Origin: CAVQRB01 sp963715055
Lineage (GTDB): Bacteria > Pseudomonadota > Alphaproteobacteria > Rhodobacterales > Rhodobacteraceae
DNA length: 28,648 nt
NCBI GenBank assembly: GCA_963715055.1
Contig: CAVQRB010000015.1
Location: 1-28,648 of the forward strand
Reading direction: 5' to 3'
Each line of letters opens with the position of its first letter. Within the stretch, counting starts at the first letter, position 1. The notes under the pieces were generated by a model that was given only the letters and a program-made list of their open reading frames with translations, was not told where the DNA came from and searched no databases. Of the stretch, positions 21,507 to 28,648 are shown one piece after another. The translations under genes were made by a program, and so were the position numbers.

Positions 21507-21852
21507 CAGAGATGACATGGCGGCCCTGGACAAGCTTTTGGAGAATGCCGCGCGCACCCGTGACGTGCCGCCCGCACTGGCCCGGCGCGTTCTCGAGGAT
21601 GCGGCGGCATTGCAGCCACGCAGGCGGCGATCTTCCATCTTTGCGAGGGGGCGCAGCATCTTGGCATCCTTGGGCGGCTGGCCTGCGGTCGGGGGATTGG
21701 TCGCGGCCACCTGCGCCGGTTTCTGGATCGGGATCAGCCCGCCGGTCTTCCTGCCCGATGCCGGCGCCCTCGTTCTCGGCGCCAGCGAGGATGTTTCCTA
21801 TGAGGTAGTGGCAGGTGATGCCGGTTTCGGCTGGGTCCTTGAGGAGGGTTAA
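21493..21852 (+). CDS. Membrane protein, candidate anti-sigma factor (CnrY-like position)
   Basis: 119 residues, beginning inside the sigma gene. A cytoplasmic helical N-terminus (LDKLLENAARTRDVPPALAR, RRVLEDAAALQPRRRR) is followed by one membrane helix (about 58-80, WPAVGGLVAATCAGFWIG) and a short acidic periplasmic tail. A single-span protein with a small cytoplasmic helical segment, encoded next to an ECF sigma factor, is the usual design of an anti-sigma factor. Sequence similarity to CnrY is not visible, so the call rests on topology and context. Cys near the membrane could be functional. Confidence 0.6.
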   Translation: MKMTDRDDMAALDKLLENAARTRDVPPALARRVLEDAAALQPRRRRSSIFARGRSILASLGGWPAVGGLVAATCAGFWIGISPPVFLPDAGALVLGASEDVSYEVVAGDAGFGWVLEEG

Positions 21853-21855
21853 GGG

Positions 21856-22341
21856 ATGCAGGATTCTGAAAACAGGCCAAGCAGTCGGTCGGGCTGGATG
21901 AAATGGGCGCTGCTGGGCTCTCTGGCAGCCAATCTCGCCTTTGTCGGACTGGTGGCAGGTGCCGTCTGGCGACATGACGGGCCGGGCAATCGGATGCCGG
22001 GTGATCCGGGTCCCGGTGCCTTCGGCTTCGCCTACCTGCGGGCCCTGCCACCCGAGGATCGCCGCGAGATCTTTCGCGGCCTGCGGGCGGCCGATGCTTT
22101 GCCTCAGAGAAGCGCGCGCCGGGCGCAGTATGACGCGGCAATTGCCTTGCTGCGCGCCGATCCTTTCGACCCCGAGGCCTTGCGGCAGGCGGTATCGCAG
22201 CAGTCGGAGGCAAGCGTGAGGCTTCAGGGTGCGGCGCAGTCCGCCTGGCTTGCGGTTGTGGACGGCATGACGTCAGAAGAACGCGTGACCTACGCCGCCG
22301 AGATCGAACGGAACCTGCTGAAACGTTCGGGCGATCGATGA
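21856..22341 (+). CDS. Periplasmic heavy-metal sensor, CnrX/Spy-like
   Basis: 161 residues with an N-terminal membrane anchor (about 14-35, KWALLGSLAANLAFVGLVAG) and a helical periplasmic domain (YLRALPPEDRREIFRGLRAA, then RRAQYDAAIALLRADPF, DPEALRQAVSQQSEASVRLQ). The LPxxxRxxxxxxLR start and the four-helix layout match the periplasmic heavy-metal sensor / CnrX-like family. CnrX senses Ni/Co and releases its sigma factor through CnrY. Here the His/Cys content is low (His25 is near the membrane), so it may respond to something other than a metal. It starts 3 bases after the preceding stop. Confidence 0.8.
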   Translation: MQDSENRPSSRSGWMKWALLGSLAANLAFVGLVAGAVWRHDGPGNRMPGDPGPGAFGFAYLRALPPEDRREIFRGLRAADALPQRSARRAQYDAAIALLRADPFDPEALRQAVSQQSEASVRLQGAAQSAWLAVVDGMTSEERVTYAAEIERNLLKRSGDR

Positions 22342-22360
22342 TGCTCTGCCCGGCGCGCCG

Positions 22361-23764
22361 TCAGGCGGCGGGACGGGCGAGATTGACCTGATTGCGACCC
22401 TGCATCTTTGCTGCATAGAGCGCCTTGTCCGCCACATCGAGAAGGTCGTTGGCATCCACGGGGGTGGCCTCGTCCGGGGTTTTCCGCAAACCGCCGATGG
22501 TCACGCCGATGGAAATGGTCACATGGATCGGCTCCGTGGCACCCGGCACCTTGAAGCCTTGTCCGCCGATCTTTCGGCAGAGGCGGCTGGCGGCGATCCG
22601 GGCTTCGCTCAGCGGAGTTGCGGGCATGACGATCAGGAACTCCTCCCCGCCGATTCGGGCAACCAGATCCACGCCGCGCAGGTTTTCCCTCAGGCGGCGG
22701 GCGACTTCCACGAGCACAGCGTCACCGGAGGCATGCCCGTAAAGGTCGTTGATCTGCTTGAAGTGATCGAGGTCCGCTACCATCACCGCGAAACTGCGCC
22801 CGGTTGCGGCGGCATGCTCGGCCACGCGGGTCAGATGCGGCATGGCGTATCGGCGATTGTGCAGGCCGGTCAGCGGGTCCGAGACCGCCGCCTTGAGCCC
22901 GGTGCGCACCGTGGCGCGCAGCTGATCCGCGATCCGCTTGCGCCGCATCATCGCCTTGACGCGCAGGGTAAGCTCGGTTGCATCGAAGCCGTCCGACATC
23001 AGGTCGTCCGCCCCGAGATCCAGCGCATAGGCGCCGAGCCCGGGGTCGGCGCGTTGCTGCAGAACGAGGATGCCGGCATGGCGGGTGATTGCCGTTGCCC
23101 GGACCGCTGCAAGCAACCGCAGGATGTCGCCGCTATGGGTATCGTCCTGTTGCAGGATCAGGATGAAGACATCCGGAATCTTGCCGGGAGCGAGATCGCG
23201 AAGTGCTGTTTCCGGCGTTGCGAAGGTGAGATTGGCGCGCAGTTGCGGACGCAATTGGCGCAGCATGTTCTGGGTCGGACCCGTGTCCGTCCCCACGACG
23301 ACGCAACGCCCCGGAGGTCCGAAGTCCGTCGTCTCTTCGGCAAATCCAAGCGCCCGTGAGGTATCGTCGCGCATCTGCCATTCGGCGGCGGAGTTGTGCG
23401 CGCGGATCAGGCTGCGCACGCGGGCGAGCAGCAACGTGTCGTCGATGGGTTTCAGCATCACGTCCTGGACCCCGGCCTCGAGCGCCCTGAGACGTGCCTC
23501 CGCGTCGGGACGGCAACCGACGACCATCAGCGGAACAGCGCGGGTCTGCGGATGCCGGTGCAGGCGGGCGCAAAGCTGGGCTGCGTCGCAATCAGGCAGG
23601 GCCATCGCGGAAATGATCAGGTCAGGCGCGTGCCGCAGTGCCGCGACACAGGCCTCATCCGCCGTGGCGGCCTGAACGACCTCGTAGAATGCCGAGGCAA
23701 GCTTGACCTTGAGCACGATGCGATTGGTCGAAATCGCGTCCACGATGAGTATTTTTCCCTGCAC
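22361..23764 (-). CDS. pleD: PleD-like diguanylate cyclase with degenerate receivers
   Basis: 467 residues, GTG start. The order is REC1 (1-120), REC2-like (about 152-275) and GGDEF (295-460). The catalytic site is intact: DLDHFKQINDLYGHASGD, and GGEEF at 372-376 with the inhibitory RxxD (Arg363-Asp366) five residues before it, exactly as in PleD. It makes c-di-GMP from two GTP. REC1 keeps Lys105 (LKP) but has DA for the acid pair (residues 9-10), Ala53 where the phospho-acceptor Asp should be (PDLIISAMALPD) and Gly in the Thr position. REC2 also lacks the Asp (DVFILILQQ). Control by phosphorylation therefore looks unlikely; dimerisation through the receivers may be constitutive or ligand-driven. 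Divergent from DUF3572. Confidence 0.9.
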   Translation of the reverse strand: MQGKILIVDAISTNRIVLKVKLASAFYEVVQAATADEACVAALRHAPDLIISAMALPDCDAAQLCARLHRHPQTRAVPLMVVGCRPDAEARLRALEAGVQDVMLKPIDDTLLLARVRSLIRAHNSAAEWQMRDDTSRALGFAEETTDFGPPGRCVVVGTDTGPTQNMLRQLRPQLRANLTFATPETALRDLAPGKIPDVFILILQQDDTHSGDILRLLAAVRATAITRHAGILVLQQRADPGLGAYALDLGADDLMSDGFDATELTLRVKAMMRRKRIADQLRATVRTGLKAAVSDPLTGLHNRRYAMPHLTRVAEHAAATGRSFAVMVADLDHFKQINDLYGHASGDAVLVEVARRLRENLRGVDLVARIGGEEFLIVMPATPLSEARIAASRLCRKIGGQGFKVPGATEPIHVTISIGVTIGGLRKTPDEATPVDANDLLDVADKALYAAKMQGRNQVNLARPAA

Positions 23765-23861
23765 GCCCTGAGGGTCCTTCTTGAGGAGTTCGTTCGATGA
23801 TCGACATTGCGCGCGGATTGGTTAACAAAGGGTTTCTGGTGATGTATTTGATGGACCTCCG

Positions 23862-24146
23862 ATGCCTTTCTCGCAGGATTCCGCCGAGACCCTGGCGCTG
23901 ACCATTCTGGGGTGGTTGGCGGCTAACGATGATTTGCTGCCGGTTTTTCAAGGCGCTACGGGCGCCTCCGATGCCGATCTCAGGGCCGGAGCAAACGATC
24001 CCGTCTTTCTGGGAGCCGTGCTCGATTTCGTGATGATGGATGATGCCTGGGTCGTGCAGGCCTGCGACGCGGCGCAGGTGAAATACGACTCGCTGATGCA
24101 GGCACGGCAGGCCTTGCCGGGCGGGGAACAGGTGAACTGGACATGA
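23862..24146 (+). CDS. DUF3572 family protein
   Basis: 94 residues, acidic and helical: SQDSAETLALTILGWLAAND, DLLPVFQGATGASDADLRAG, then FLGAVLDFVMMDDAWVVQAC. This matches DUF3572, a small family confined to alphaproteobacteria with no assigned role. In many genomes it sits next to pleD, as here, where it is divergent from the pleD-like gene across about 100 bases. It overlaps the HAD gene by ATGA. No signal peptide, so cytoplasmic. Its constant pairing with pleD suggests a link to c-di-GMP signalling, but this is inference. Confidence 0.85.
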   Translation: MPFSQDSAETLALTILGWLAANDDLLPVFQGATGASDADLRAGANDPVFLGAVLDFVMMDDAWVVQACDAAQVKYDSLMQARQALPGGEQVNWT

Positions 24147-24841
24147 CCATGATCAAAGGGGTGCTTTTCGACAAGGACGGGACGCTCTTCGACTTCGCCG
24201 CGACCTGGGAAGCCTGGGCCGCCTCCTTTCTTGCCCGGCTGGGCGGTTCGCCGGAACGCGCTCGCAGCCTGGGGGCCGCGATCGGCTTCGATACGGATGC
24301 CCGGCGTTTCGCACGCGACAGCATCGTGATCGCGGGAACCGCCGGCGAGGTGGCGGACGCCCTTGTCCCGCATATTCCCTCGATCCCGCACGATGCGATC
24401 TTGCGATTGATCAACGAGGAGGCGGAAAAGGCCCCGCAGATGGAAGCCGTGCCCTTGCTGCCCTATCTGACCGCGCTGCGGACGCAGGGCTTCGCCCTGG
24501 GCGTGGCGACCAATGATGCCGAAGCGCCGGCTCGGGCGCATCTGGACAGCGCCGGTGTCACCGGGTGCTTTGAATTCATCGCCGGGTACGACAGCGGACA
24601 TGGCGCCAAGCCGGGACCGGGGCAGATGCTGGCCTTTGCCGAAGCCGTCGGACTGGACCCCGGGGCTGTCGTCATGGTGGGCGACAGCACCCATGATCTG
24701 ATCGCGGGGCGAGCGGCTGGAATGCGTTGCGTGGCGGTGCTGACAGGGCTTGCCGGGGCCGATGTGCTGGCCCCGCTTGCAGATGCAGTCTTGGCGGACA
24801 TCGGCGATCTGCCCGCATGGATCGCCGCGCAGTCGGCCTGA
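24143..24841 (+). CDS. HAD-family phosphatase, phosphoglycolate-phosphatase-like
   Basis: 232 residues. Motif I is LFDKDGTLFDF (nucleophile Asp10, acid/base Asp12), motif II VATND, motif III the Lys in GHGAKPGP, and motif IV VMVGDSTHDLIAG. A helical cap lies between motifs I and II (C1 type), as in Gph and beta-phosphoglucomutase. It hydrolyses small phosphomonoesters in the cytosol; phosphoglycolate is plausible but the substrate cannot be read from sequence. It is co-translated with DUF3572. The following 127 bases up to the methyltransferase gene contain no gene. Confidence 0.88.
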   Translation: MTMIKGVLFDKDGTLFDFAATWEAWAASFLARLGGSPERARSLGAAIGFDTDARRFARDSIVIAGTAGEVADALVPHIPSIPHDAILRLINEEAEKAPQMEAVPLLPYLTALRTQGFALGVATNDAEAPARAHLDSAGVTGCFEFIAGYDSGHGAKPGPGQMLAFAEAVGLDPGAVVMVGDSTHDLIAGRAAGMRCVAVLTGLAGADVLAPLADAVLADIGDLPAWIAAQSA

Positions 24842-24968
24842 AGCCGCGTTCGTGTGCGGAACTTCGCGGGCCTCGGGCAAAAACGACCGATCCGGTCGCG
24901 AACAAGACGGCCTTGCGAGACCGGCTCTGACTTTCTGAAGGTCACGATCCGCAGGAAAGAGACAGATC

Positions 24969-26543
24969 ATGGTCGACGCCCCGACAGACACACCCGTCAA
25001 ACGCAAGTCCCGCACCGGAGGCAGAGCAGGGGCCGCCACGCGCCGCGGGACGGCCGTGATCGAGCAGATGCCATGGAACCCGCCGGTGAACATCGATGCA
25101 CCCGTCGAGCCGCTGGGCCCTGAAGGCGTCGAAGCGATTCACGATGGCGCCATGCGTATCCTCGAAGAGATCGGGATCGAGTTTCTCAACCACGAGGCGC
25201 TGGAGATCCTGCGCAAGGCCGGCTGCACGATCAACGGCGAAAACGTCCGGATGGGGCGCGATTTCGTCATGGAATGGATCGGCAAGGCGCCGTCGCAATT
25301 CACCCTTACGCCGCGAAACCCGGATCGCAAGATCACCGTCGGTGGCAAGAATTTGCTTTTCGGCAACGTCTCCTCTCCGCCGAACTACTGGGACATGTCG
25401 ATCGGCACCAAGGTGCCCGGCACGCGCGAACACTGCCGTAACCTGCTGAAGCTCACTCAGTATTTCAACTGCATCCACTTTGCGGGCGGCTATCCGGTGG
25501 AGCCTGTGGACATCCATGCCTCGGTGCGCCATCTGGACGTGCTCTATGACAAGCTGACCATTTCCGACAAGGTCATGCACGCCTATTCCCTGGGCAAGGA
25601 ACGGGTCGAGGATGTGATGGAAATGGTCCGCATCGCGGGCGGTCTCTCACATGAAGAATTCGATGCAAGCCCCAGAATGTACACGAATATCAACTCTACC
25701 TCGCCGCTGAAGCACGACATTCCGATGCTCGATGGCTGGATGCGGCTGGCGCGGCGCGGGCAGGGGCTGGTGGTGACCCCCTTCACGCTCGCGGGGGCGA
25801 TGGCGCCGGTGACGATGGCGGGCGCGGTGGCGCAGTCTCTGGCCGAGGCGCTGTGCGCCGTGGTGCTTGCGCAGATCATCAACCCCGGCTGCCCTGTGGC
25901 GATCGGCACCTTCACCTCGAATGTCGACATGAAATCCGGCGCACCCGCCTTCGGCACGCCGGAATACATGCGCGCCACGCAGATGACGGGACAGCTTTGT
26001 CGCCGCTACAACCTGCCGATGCGCTCCTCCGGGGTCTGCGCCGCGAATGTGCCCGATGGGCAGGCGATGTGGGAGACCTCGAACAGCCTCTGGGCCGCGG
26101 TGCAATCGGGCACCAACATGGTCTACCATGCCGCAGGTTGGCTCGAGGGCGGGCTGATCGCCAGCCCGGAGAAATTCATCATGGATTGCGAGCTCCTGCA
26201 ACAGATCCAGCGCTACATGGATCCCGTCATCTGCGCGACCGGCCCAGATGAAATCGCGCTTGAGGCGATCCGCTCCGTGGGCAATGCCGGTCACTTCTTC
26301 GGGATTCAACATACTCAGGACCGTTATACGACGGCATTCTACCAGCCCTTCCTCAGCGACTGGAAGAATTACGAAGGCTGGGAGGTTGCGGGCGCCGTCT
26401 GGACGCCGGAACGCGCGCATCTGATGTTCAAGGAGATCGTCGGCAGCTTCGAGGAGCCGCCCATGGACATAGCTATCCGCGAGGAACTCGCCGATTTCGT
26501 GGCCCGTCGCAAATCCGAAGGCGGGGCGCCGACCGACTTCTGA
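24969..26543 (+). CDS. MttB-superfamily (non-pyrrolysine) methyltransferase
   Basis: 524 residues, uninterrupted, with no in-frame amber codon, so it belongs to the large non-Pyl group of trimethylamine-methyltransferase-like proteins. The first 25 residues are basic and disordered. The TIM-barrel then begins EAIHDGAMRILEEIGIEFLN and continues with PVDIHASVRHLDVLY, SPLKHDIPMLDGWM, TPFTLAGAMAPVTMAGAVAQ and MRSSGVCAANVPDGQAMWE. Studied relatives (MtgB and others) move a methyl group from glycine betaine, proline betaine or carnitine to a corrinoid protein. No corrinoid protein or methyltransferase partner is adjacent. The carnitine operon about 7 kb away makes glycine betaine, a tempting but unproven substrate link. 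Confidence 0.85.
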   Translation: MVDAPTDTPVKRKSRTGGRAGAATRRGTAVIEQMPWNPPVNIDAPVEPLGPEGVEAIHDGAMRILEEIGIEFLNHEALEILRKAGCTINGENVRMGRDFVMEWIGKAPSQFTLTPRNPDRKITVGGKNLLFGNVSSPPNYWDMSIGTKVPGTREHCRNLLKLTQYFNCIHFAGGYPVEPVDIHASVRHLDVLYDKLTISDKVMHAYSLGKERVEDVMEMVRIAGGLSHEEFDASPRMYTNINSTSPLKHDIPMLDGWMRLARRGQGLVVTPFTLAGAMAPVTMAGAVAQSLAEALCAVVLAQIINPGCPVAIGTFTSNVDMKSGAPAFGTPEYMRATQMTGQLCRRYNLPMRSSGVCAANVPDGQAMWETSNSLWAAVQSGTNMVYHAAGWLEGGLIASPEKFIMDCELLQQIQRYMDPVICATGPDEIALEAIRSVGNAGHFFGIQHTQDRYTTAFYQPFLSDWKNYEGWEVAGAVWTPERAHLMFKEIVGSFEEPPMDIAIREELADFVARRKSEGGAPTDF

Positions 26544-26641
26544 TCCGGCAGTGCCGCGCAAAATGCGTAGAATTGTGCCTGTTGGGTAATTCTTAACAGC
26601 TTGTCGCCATGCTTTCCACGGGAAGTGGGAGTTTGACCATC

Positions 26642-27229
26642 ATGCATGGATTGGTGAATTGTGCGATACAACGGTTTGTGACCGACAGTTACGGCGAGGC
26701 GCGCTGGAAGGCGGCTGCCAATCTTGCCGACATCGGGGTTGCGGATTTCGAGGCGATGTGGATCTACGACGACGCGCTGACCTCGCGCGTGCTCGCGGCT
26801 GTCTGCGATGTTCTGGACAGGCCTTACGAGGAGTTGATGGAAGACATCGGCACCTACCTTGTTTCGCACCCCAATGTGGAGGCCCTCCGGCGATTGCTGC
26901 GCTTCGGAGGCGTCAGTTTTGAAGAGTTTCTCCATTCGCTCGATGATCTGCCCGACCGGGCGCGCCTCGCCGTGGCCGATCTGGAACTGCCTGAGCTTGA
27001 ACTCCGCGAACATGGCGCAGGATCCTACAGCCTGCGCTGCAATGGCAGGATCCCGGGCTGCGGCCATCTCTTCATGGGCATCCTGCGGGCACTGGCCGAT
27101 GACTACGGCGCATTGGTGCTTCTCGAGCATCAAGGCCAGGCTGACGGGGTCGAAACCGTGCAGATCTCACTGCTTAAATCGGCCTTTTCCAAAGGACGTG
27201 GCTTCGATCTGGGGGCGAGAGCGATATGA
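26642..27229 (+). CDS. H-NOX-like sensor lacking the proximal heme histidine
   Basis: 195 residues from the ATG at 26642 (GGGAG upstream). The chain follows the H-NOX (heme NO/oxygen binding) fold: MHGLVNCAIQRFVTDSYGEA, EDIGTYLVSHPNVEALRRLL, FEEFLHSLDDLPDRARL, then a strand and C-terminal GHLFMGILRALADDYGALVL. In known H-NOX proteins the segment LDxLH supplies the proximal heme His; here it reads LDDLPD, with Pro104 at that place. Of the heme-propionate Y-x-S-x-R motif, Ser130 and Arg132 remain but the Tyr position is Ser128. Heme binding in the usual way therefore looks impaired. The stop overlaps the cyclase start (ATGA), so the two proteins are almost certainly partners. It could bind heme differently, bind another ligand, or act as a protein-interaction module. 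Confidence 0.8.
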   Translation: MHGLVNCAIQRFVTDSYGEARWKAAANLADIGVADFEAMWIYDDALTSRVLAAVCDVLDRPYEELMEDIGTYLVSHPNVEALRRLLRFGGVSFEEFLHSLDDLPDRARLAVADLELPELELREHGAGSYSLRCNGRIPGCGHLFMGILRALADDYGALVLLEHQGQADGVETVQISLLKSAFSKGRGFDLGARAI

Positions 27230-28263
27230 GTGATCCGAATTGTTTGAAAATTCTGAACGTGCTCTGTCCGATGCACATGATCCTTGACGCGACTGGGCAG
27301 ATCGAGAGCGCTGGACCTACGGCGGTGAAACTGTTGCCGGAAAATGCGGTTCTCGGCAAGGAATTCCTCGATGTTTTCGAGGTGAAACGGCCACGCGCCA
27401 TCACGACCGTTGACGCGTTGCGCGAGGCCTTGGGCGTGAAACTGCATCTGCGGTTTCGCATGCCGCCGCACCGCGAGTTGAAAGGTGTGGCGATGCAAGG
27501 GCCGGATGCGGATCGGATGATTGTCAACTTGTCTTTCGGTATCTTCGTTGTCGACGCGATCCAGGATTTCAAGCTCACTGCCGCTGACTTTGCCCCGACC
27601 GATCTTACCATCGAGATGCTCTACCTCGTGGAGGCGAAATCCGCAGCCATGGCGGCCTCCCGGCAGCTCAACGAGCGCCTGCAAAACGCGCGTGAAGCCG
27701 CTGAGGCGCAGGCCATGTCGGATGTTCTCACAGGACTAAGCAACCGCCGCTTCATGGACCGCGCACTCGACCATCTGATCCGGATCGGCACTCCCTTCGC
27801 GCTCATGCAGATCGATCTCGATTTCTTCAAGGCGGTGAATGACACCTATGGGCATGCCGCCGGCGATCACGTCTTGTTGAAAGCTGCTGAGGTCATGCGC
27901 GAGGAGACCAGATCCGTCGATACTGTCGCTCGCATCGGGGGCGACGAGTTTGTTATACTTGTCAAAGGGGTAGATGATCGCGAGGTGGTGCGATCGATCG
28001 GGGAACGAGTGATTTCGCGCCTCTGTGAGCCCATCCGTTTCGAACAGGCCACCTGCCGGATTTCCGCGAGCATCGGCACGGTCCTGTCGCGCGATTACCC
28101 GCAGTTGAGTGCCGACGTTCTGTTGGGCGACGCGGATGCAGCGCTTTATGCGTCGAAAAGGGCAGGGCGCGGCAGGCATATGTTCTTTGAGCCCGATATG
28201 CGCGACGCCTCGCAACCGCCTGCAGGTCGTGATGATCCAACGCCGTGGGTCAGATCTGCCTGA
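27226..28263 (+). CDS. Diguanylate cyclase with sGC-like H-NOX-associated domain
   Basis: 345 residues. The N-terminal 10-110 region resembles the PAS-like H-NOX-associated (HNOBA) domain of soluble guanylyl cyclase: LCPMHMILDATGQIESAGPT, VFEVKRPRAITTVDAL, LKGVAMQGPDADRMIVNLSF. A signalling helix (about 130-165, SAAMAASRQLNERLQNAREA) leads to the GGDEF domain (165-322). Its active site is intact: DLDFFKAVNDTYGHAAGD, and GGDEF at 238-242 with RxxD (Arg229-Asp232) five residues before it. It should make c-di-GMP under control of the co-translated H-NOX-like protein. The C-terminal 25 residues are disordered. The H-NOX/H-NOXA/coiled-coil/cyclase order mirrors eukaryotic sGC with GGDEF as output. 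Confidence 0.9.
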   Translation: MSDPNCLKILNVLCPMHMILDATGQIESAGPTAVKLLPENAVLGKEFLDVFEVKRPRAITTVDALREALGVKLHLRFRMPPHRELKGVAMQGPDADRMIVNLSFGIFVVDAIQDFKLTAADFAPTDLTIEMLYLVEAKSAAMAASRQLNERLQNAREAAEAQAMSDVLTGLSNRRFMDRALDHLIRIGTPFALMQIDLDFFKAVNDTYGHAAGDHVLLKAAEVMREETRSVDTVARIGGDEFVILVKGVDDREVVRSIGERVISRLCEPIRFEQATCRISASIGTVLSRDYPQLSADVLLGDADAALYASKRAGRGRHMFFEPDMRDASQPPAGRDDPTPWVRSA

Positions 28264-28386
28264 TTGAATGCGGTCGATCAAAACCTCCACTTCAGTCCTC
28301 GGCGTGGCAAAAATCAAATCATCGTGCCGCCGACCTTAGGCAATTCGAGACACCTCAGCCTTATCCGCAAGCCAGTCCAGGTGGGG

Positions 28387-28648
28387 ATGCGCAATGTCTT
28401 AGGTCGCACAAGGATTGCTTGTTTTCTCGGCAGCGTTGATCGGGCCGCTGCTTGCGATATCGCAAGCAGTTCCTTCCAGGGGCGAGCTTGTTTTCGCCGT
28501 GTCAGCGCCCTGGGCGGATCTGCACGCGTGGTTTTGACCTCAGGGGGCAGAACCATCGGACCTGCACGCACACTCTTTGGTACGCTGGCGATCTCCGAAA
28601 AGGCGAACTTTGCTGCCGCTTTAAAAGCCCCAGCGCCTGGCCTGTTCT
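28387..28648 (+). pseudogene. Small membrane-anchored protein, frameshifted or partial
   Basis: The 120 bases after the cyclase hold no gene. From the ATG at 28387 one frame stays open to the window end, but protein-like sequence moves between frames. A hydrophobic segment GLLVFSAALIGPLLAISQ plus GELVFAVSAPWADLHA sits in the +1 frame, which stops at 28535. VVLTSGGRTIGPARTLFGTL and AISEKANFAAALKA sit in the ATG frame, and a closing SAWPVL in a third. Joined, they resemble a short inner-membrane-anchored protein of a kind seen in Rhodobacterales. Two or three frame changes in 260 bases suggest a decaying gene or sequence errors. The family assignment is from memory only. Confidence 0.35.

Noticed and set aside
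23948..25093. Leftward 381-codon frame across DUF3572, HAD and the methyltransferase start
   Set aside because: Spans three well-supported genes and an intergenic gap on the other strand; low-complexity product.
28314..28571. Leftward 85-codon frame after the diguanylate cyclase
   Set aside because: Lys/Arg/Pro-rich product without motifs; the + strand frames show membrane-protein-like sequence instead.
1..28648. CRISPR arrays, rRNA genes and insertion sequences
   Set aside because: No regularly spaced direct repeats, rRNA segments or transposase-like proteins were seen in the window.

Overview
The window looks like chromosomal DNA of an alphaproteobacterium of the Rhodobacterales (Roseobacter/Paracoccaceae type). 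The signs are high GC with strong GC3 bias in most genes, an alphaproteobacterial LexA site (GTTC-N7-GTTC), DUF3572 and DUF983 neighbours, an archaeal-type MetRS, an L-carnitine dehydrogenase fused to a thioesterase, and an H-NOX/GGDEF pair. This is inferred from gene content, not from a marker-gene search.

Layout. (1) Positions 1 to about 4715 are the right end of an integrated element with lower GC and patchier codon use. It carries a P4-type tyrosine integrase, an AlpA-like regulator, several small phage-island proteins, a secreted trypsin-like protease flanked by one intact and one frameshifted copy of the same small Cys/His-rich family, and a lipoprotein. It ends at a 23-bp tRNA 3'-end fragment (4693-4715) that I read as the displaced attachment-site copy. 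(2) 4716-5195 is non-coding, followed by a large transmembrane PAS-containing chemoreceptor. (3) 7875-12235, all leftward: metG, an MFS transporter, a YceI-like exported protein and an ImuA-like protein with a LexA box directly upstream. (4) 12380-19032: a Tas-type aldo/keto reductase converges on a CdhR-type regulator. The regulator is divergent from a tightly overlapping carnitine-catabolism operon: dehydrocarnitine cleavage enzyme, lipocalin-like lipoprotein, carnitine dehydrogenase-thioesterase fusion, SDR, and then a DMT transporter. (5) 19039-20211: DUF983 and Nudix genes, leftward. (6) 20394-22341: EF-hand protein, ECF sigma factor, membrane anti-sigma candidate and CnrX-like periplasmic sensor, resembling a CnrYXH module. 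(7) A PleD-like diguanylate cyclase (leftward), divergent from DUF3572 and a HAD phosphatase. (8) An MttB-family methyltransferase, then an H-NOX-like protein overlapping a diguanylate cyclase with an sGC-like H-NOX-associated N-terminus. (9) The last 385 bases hold what looks like a frameshifted or partial small membrane protein.

How the parts work together. Region 4 should convert L-carnitine to glycine betaine plus acetoacetate. The MttB-family enzyme about 7 kb away might act on a related methylated amine, but no corrinoid protein lies beside it. Two c-di-GMP synthases are present, both with intact GGDEF/GGEEF and I-site motifs, but their input domains are unusual. The PleD-like receivers lack phospho-acceptor aspartates. 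The H-NOX-like partner lacks the expected proximal heme histidine. These, the SOS box on the solitary imuA-like gene, and the lipocalin in the carnitine operon are the main leads.
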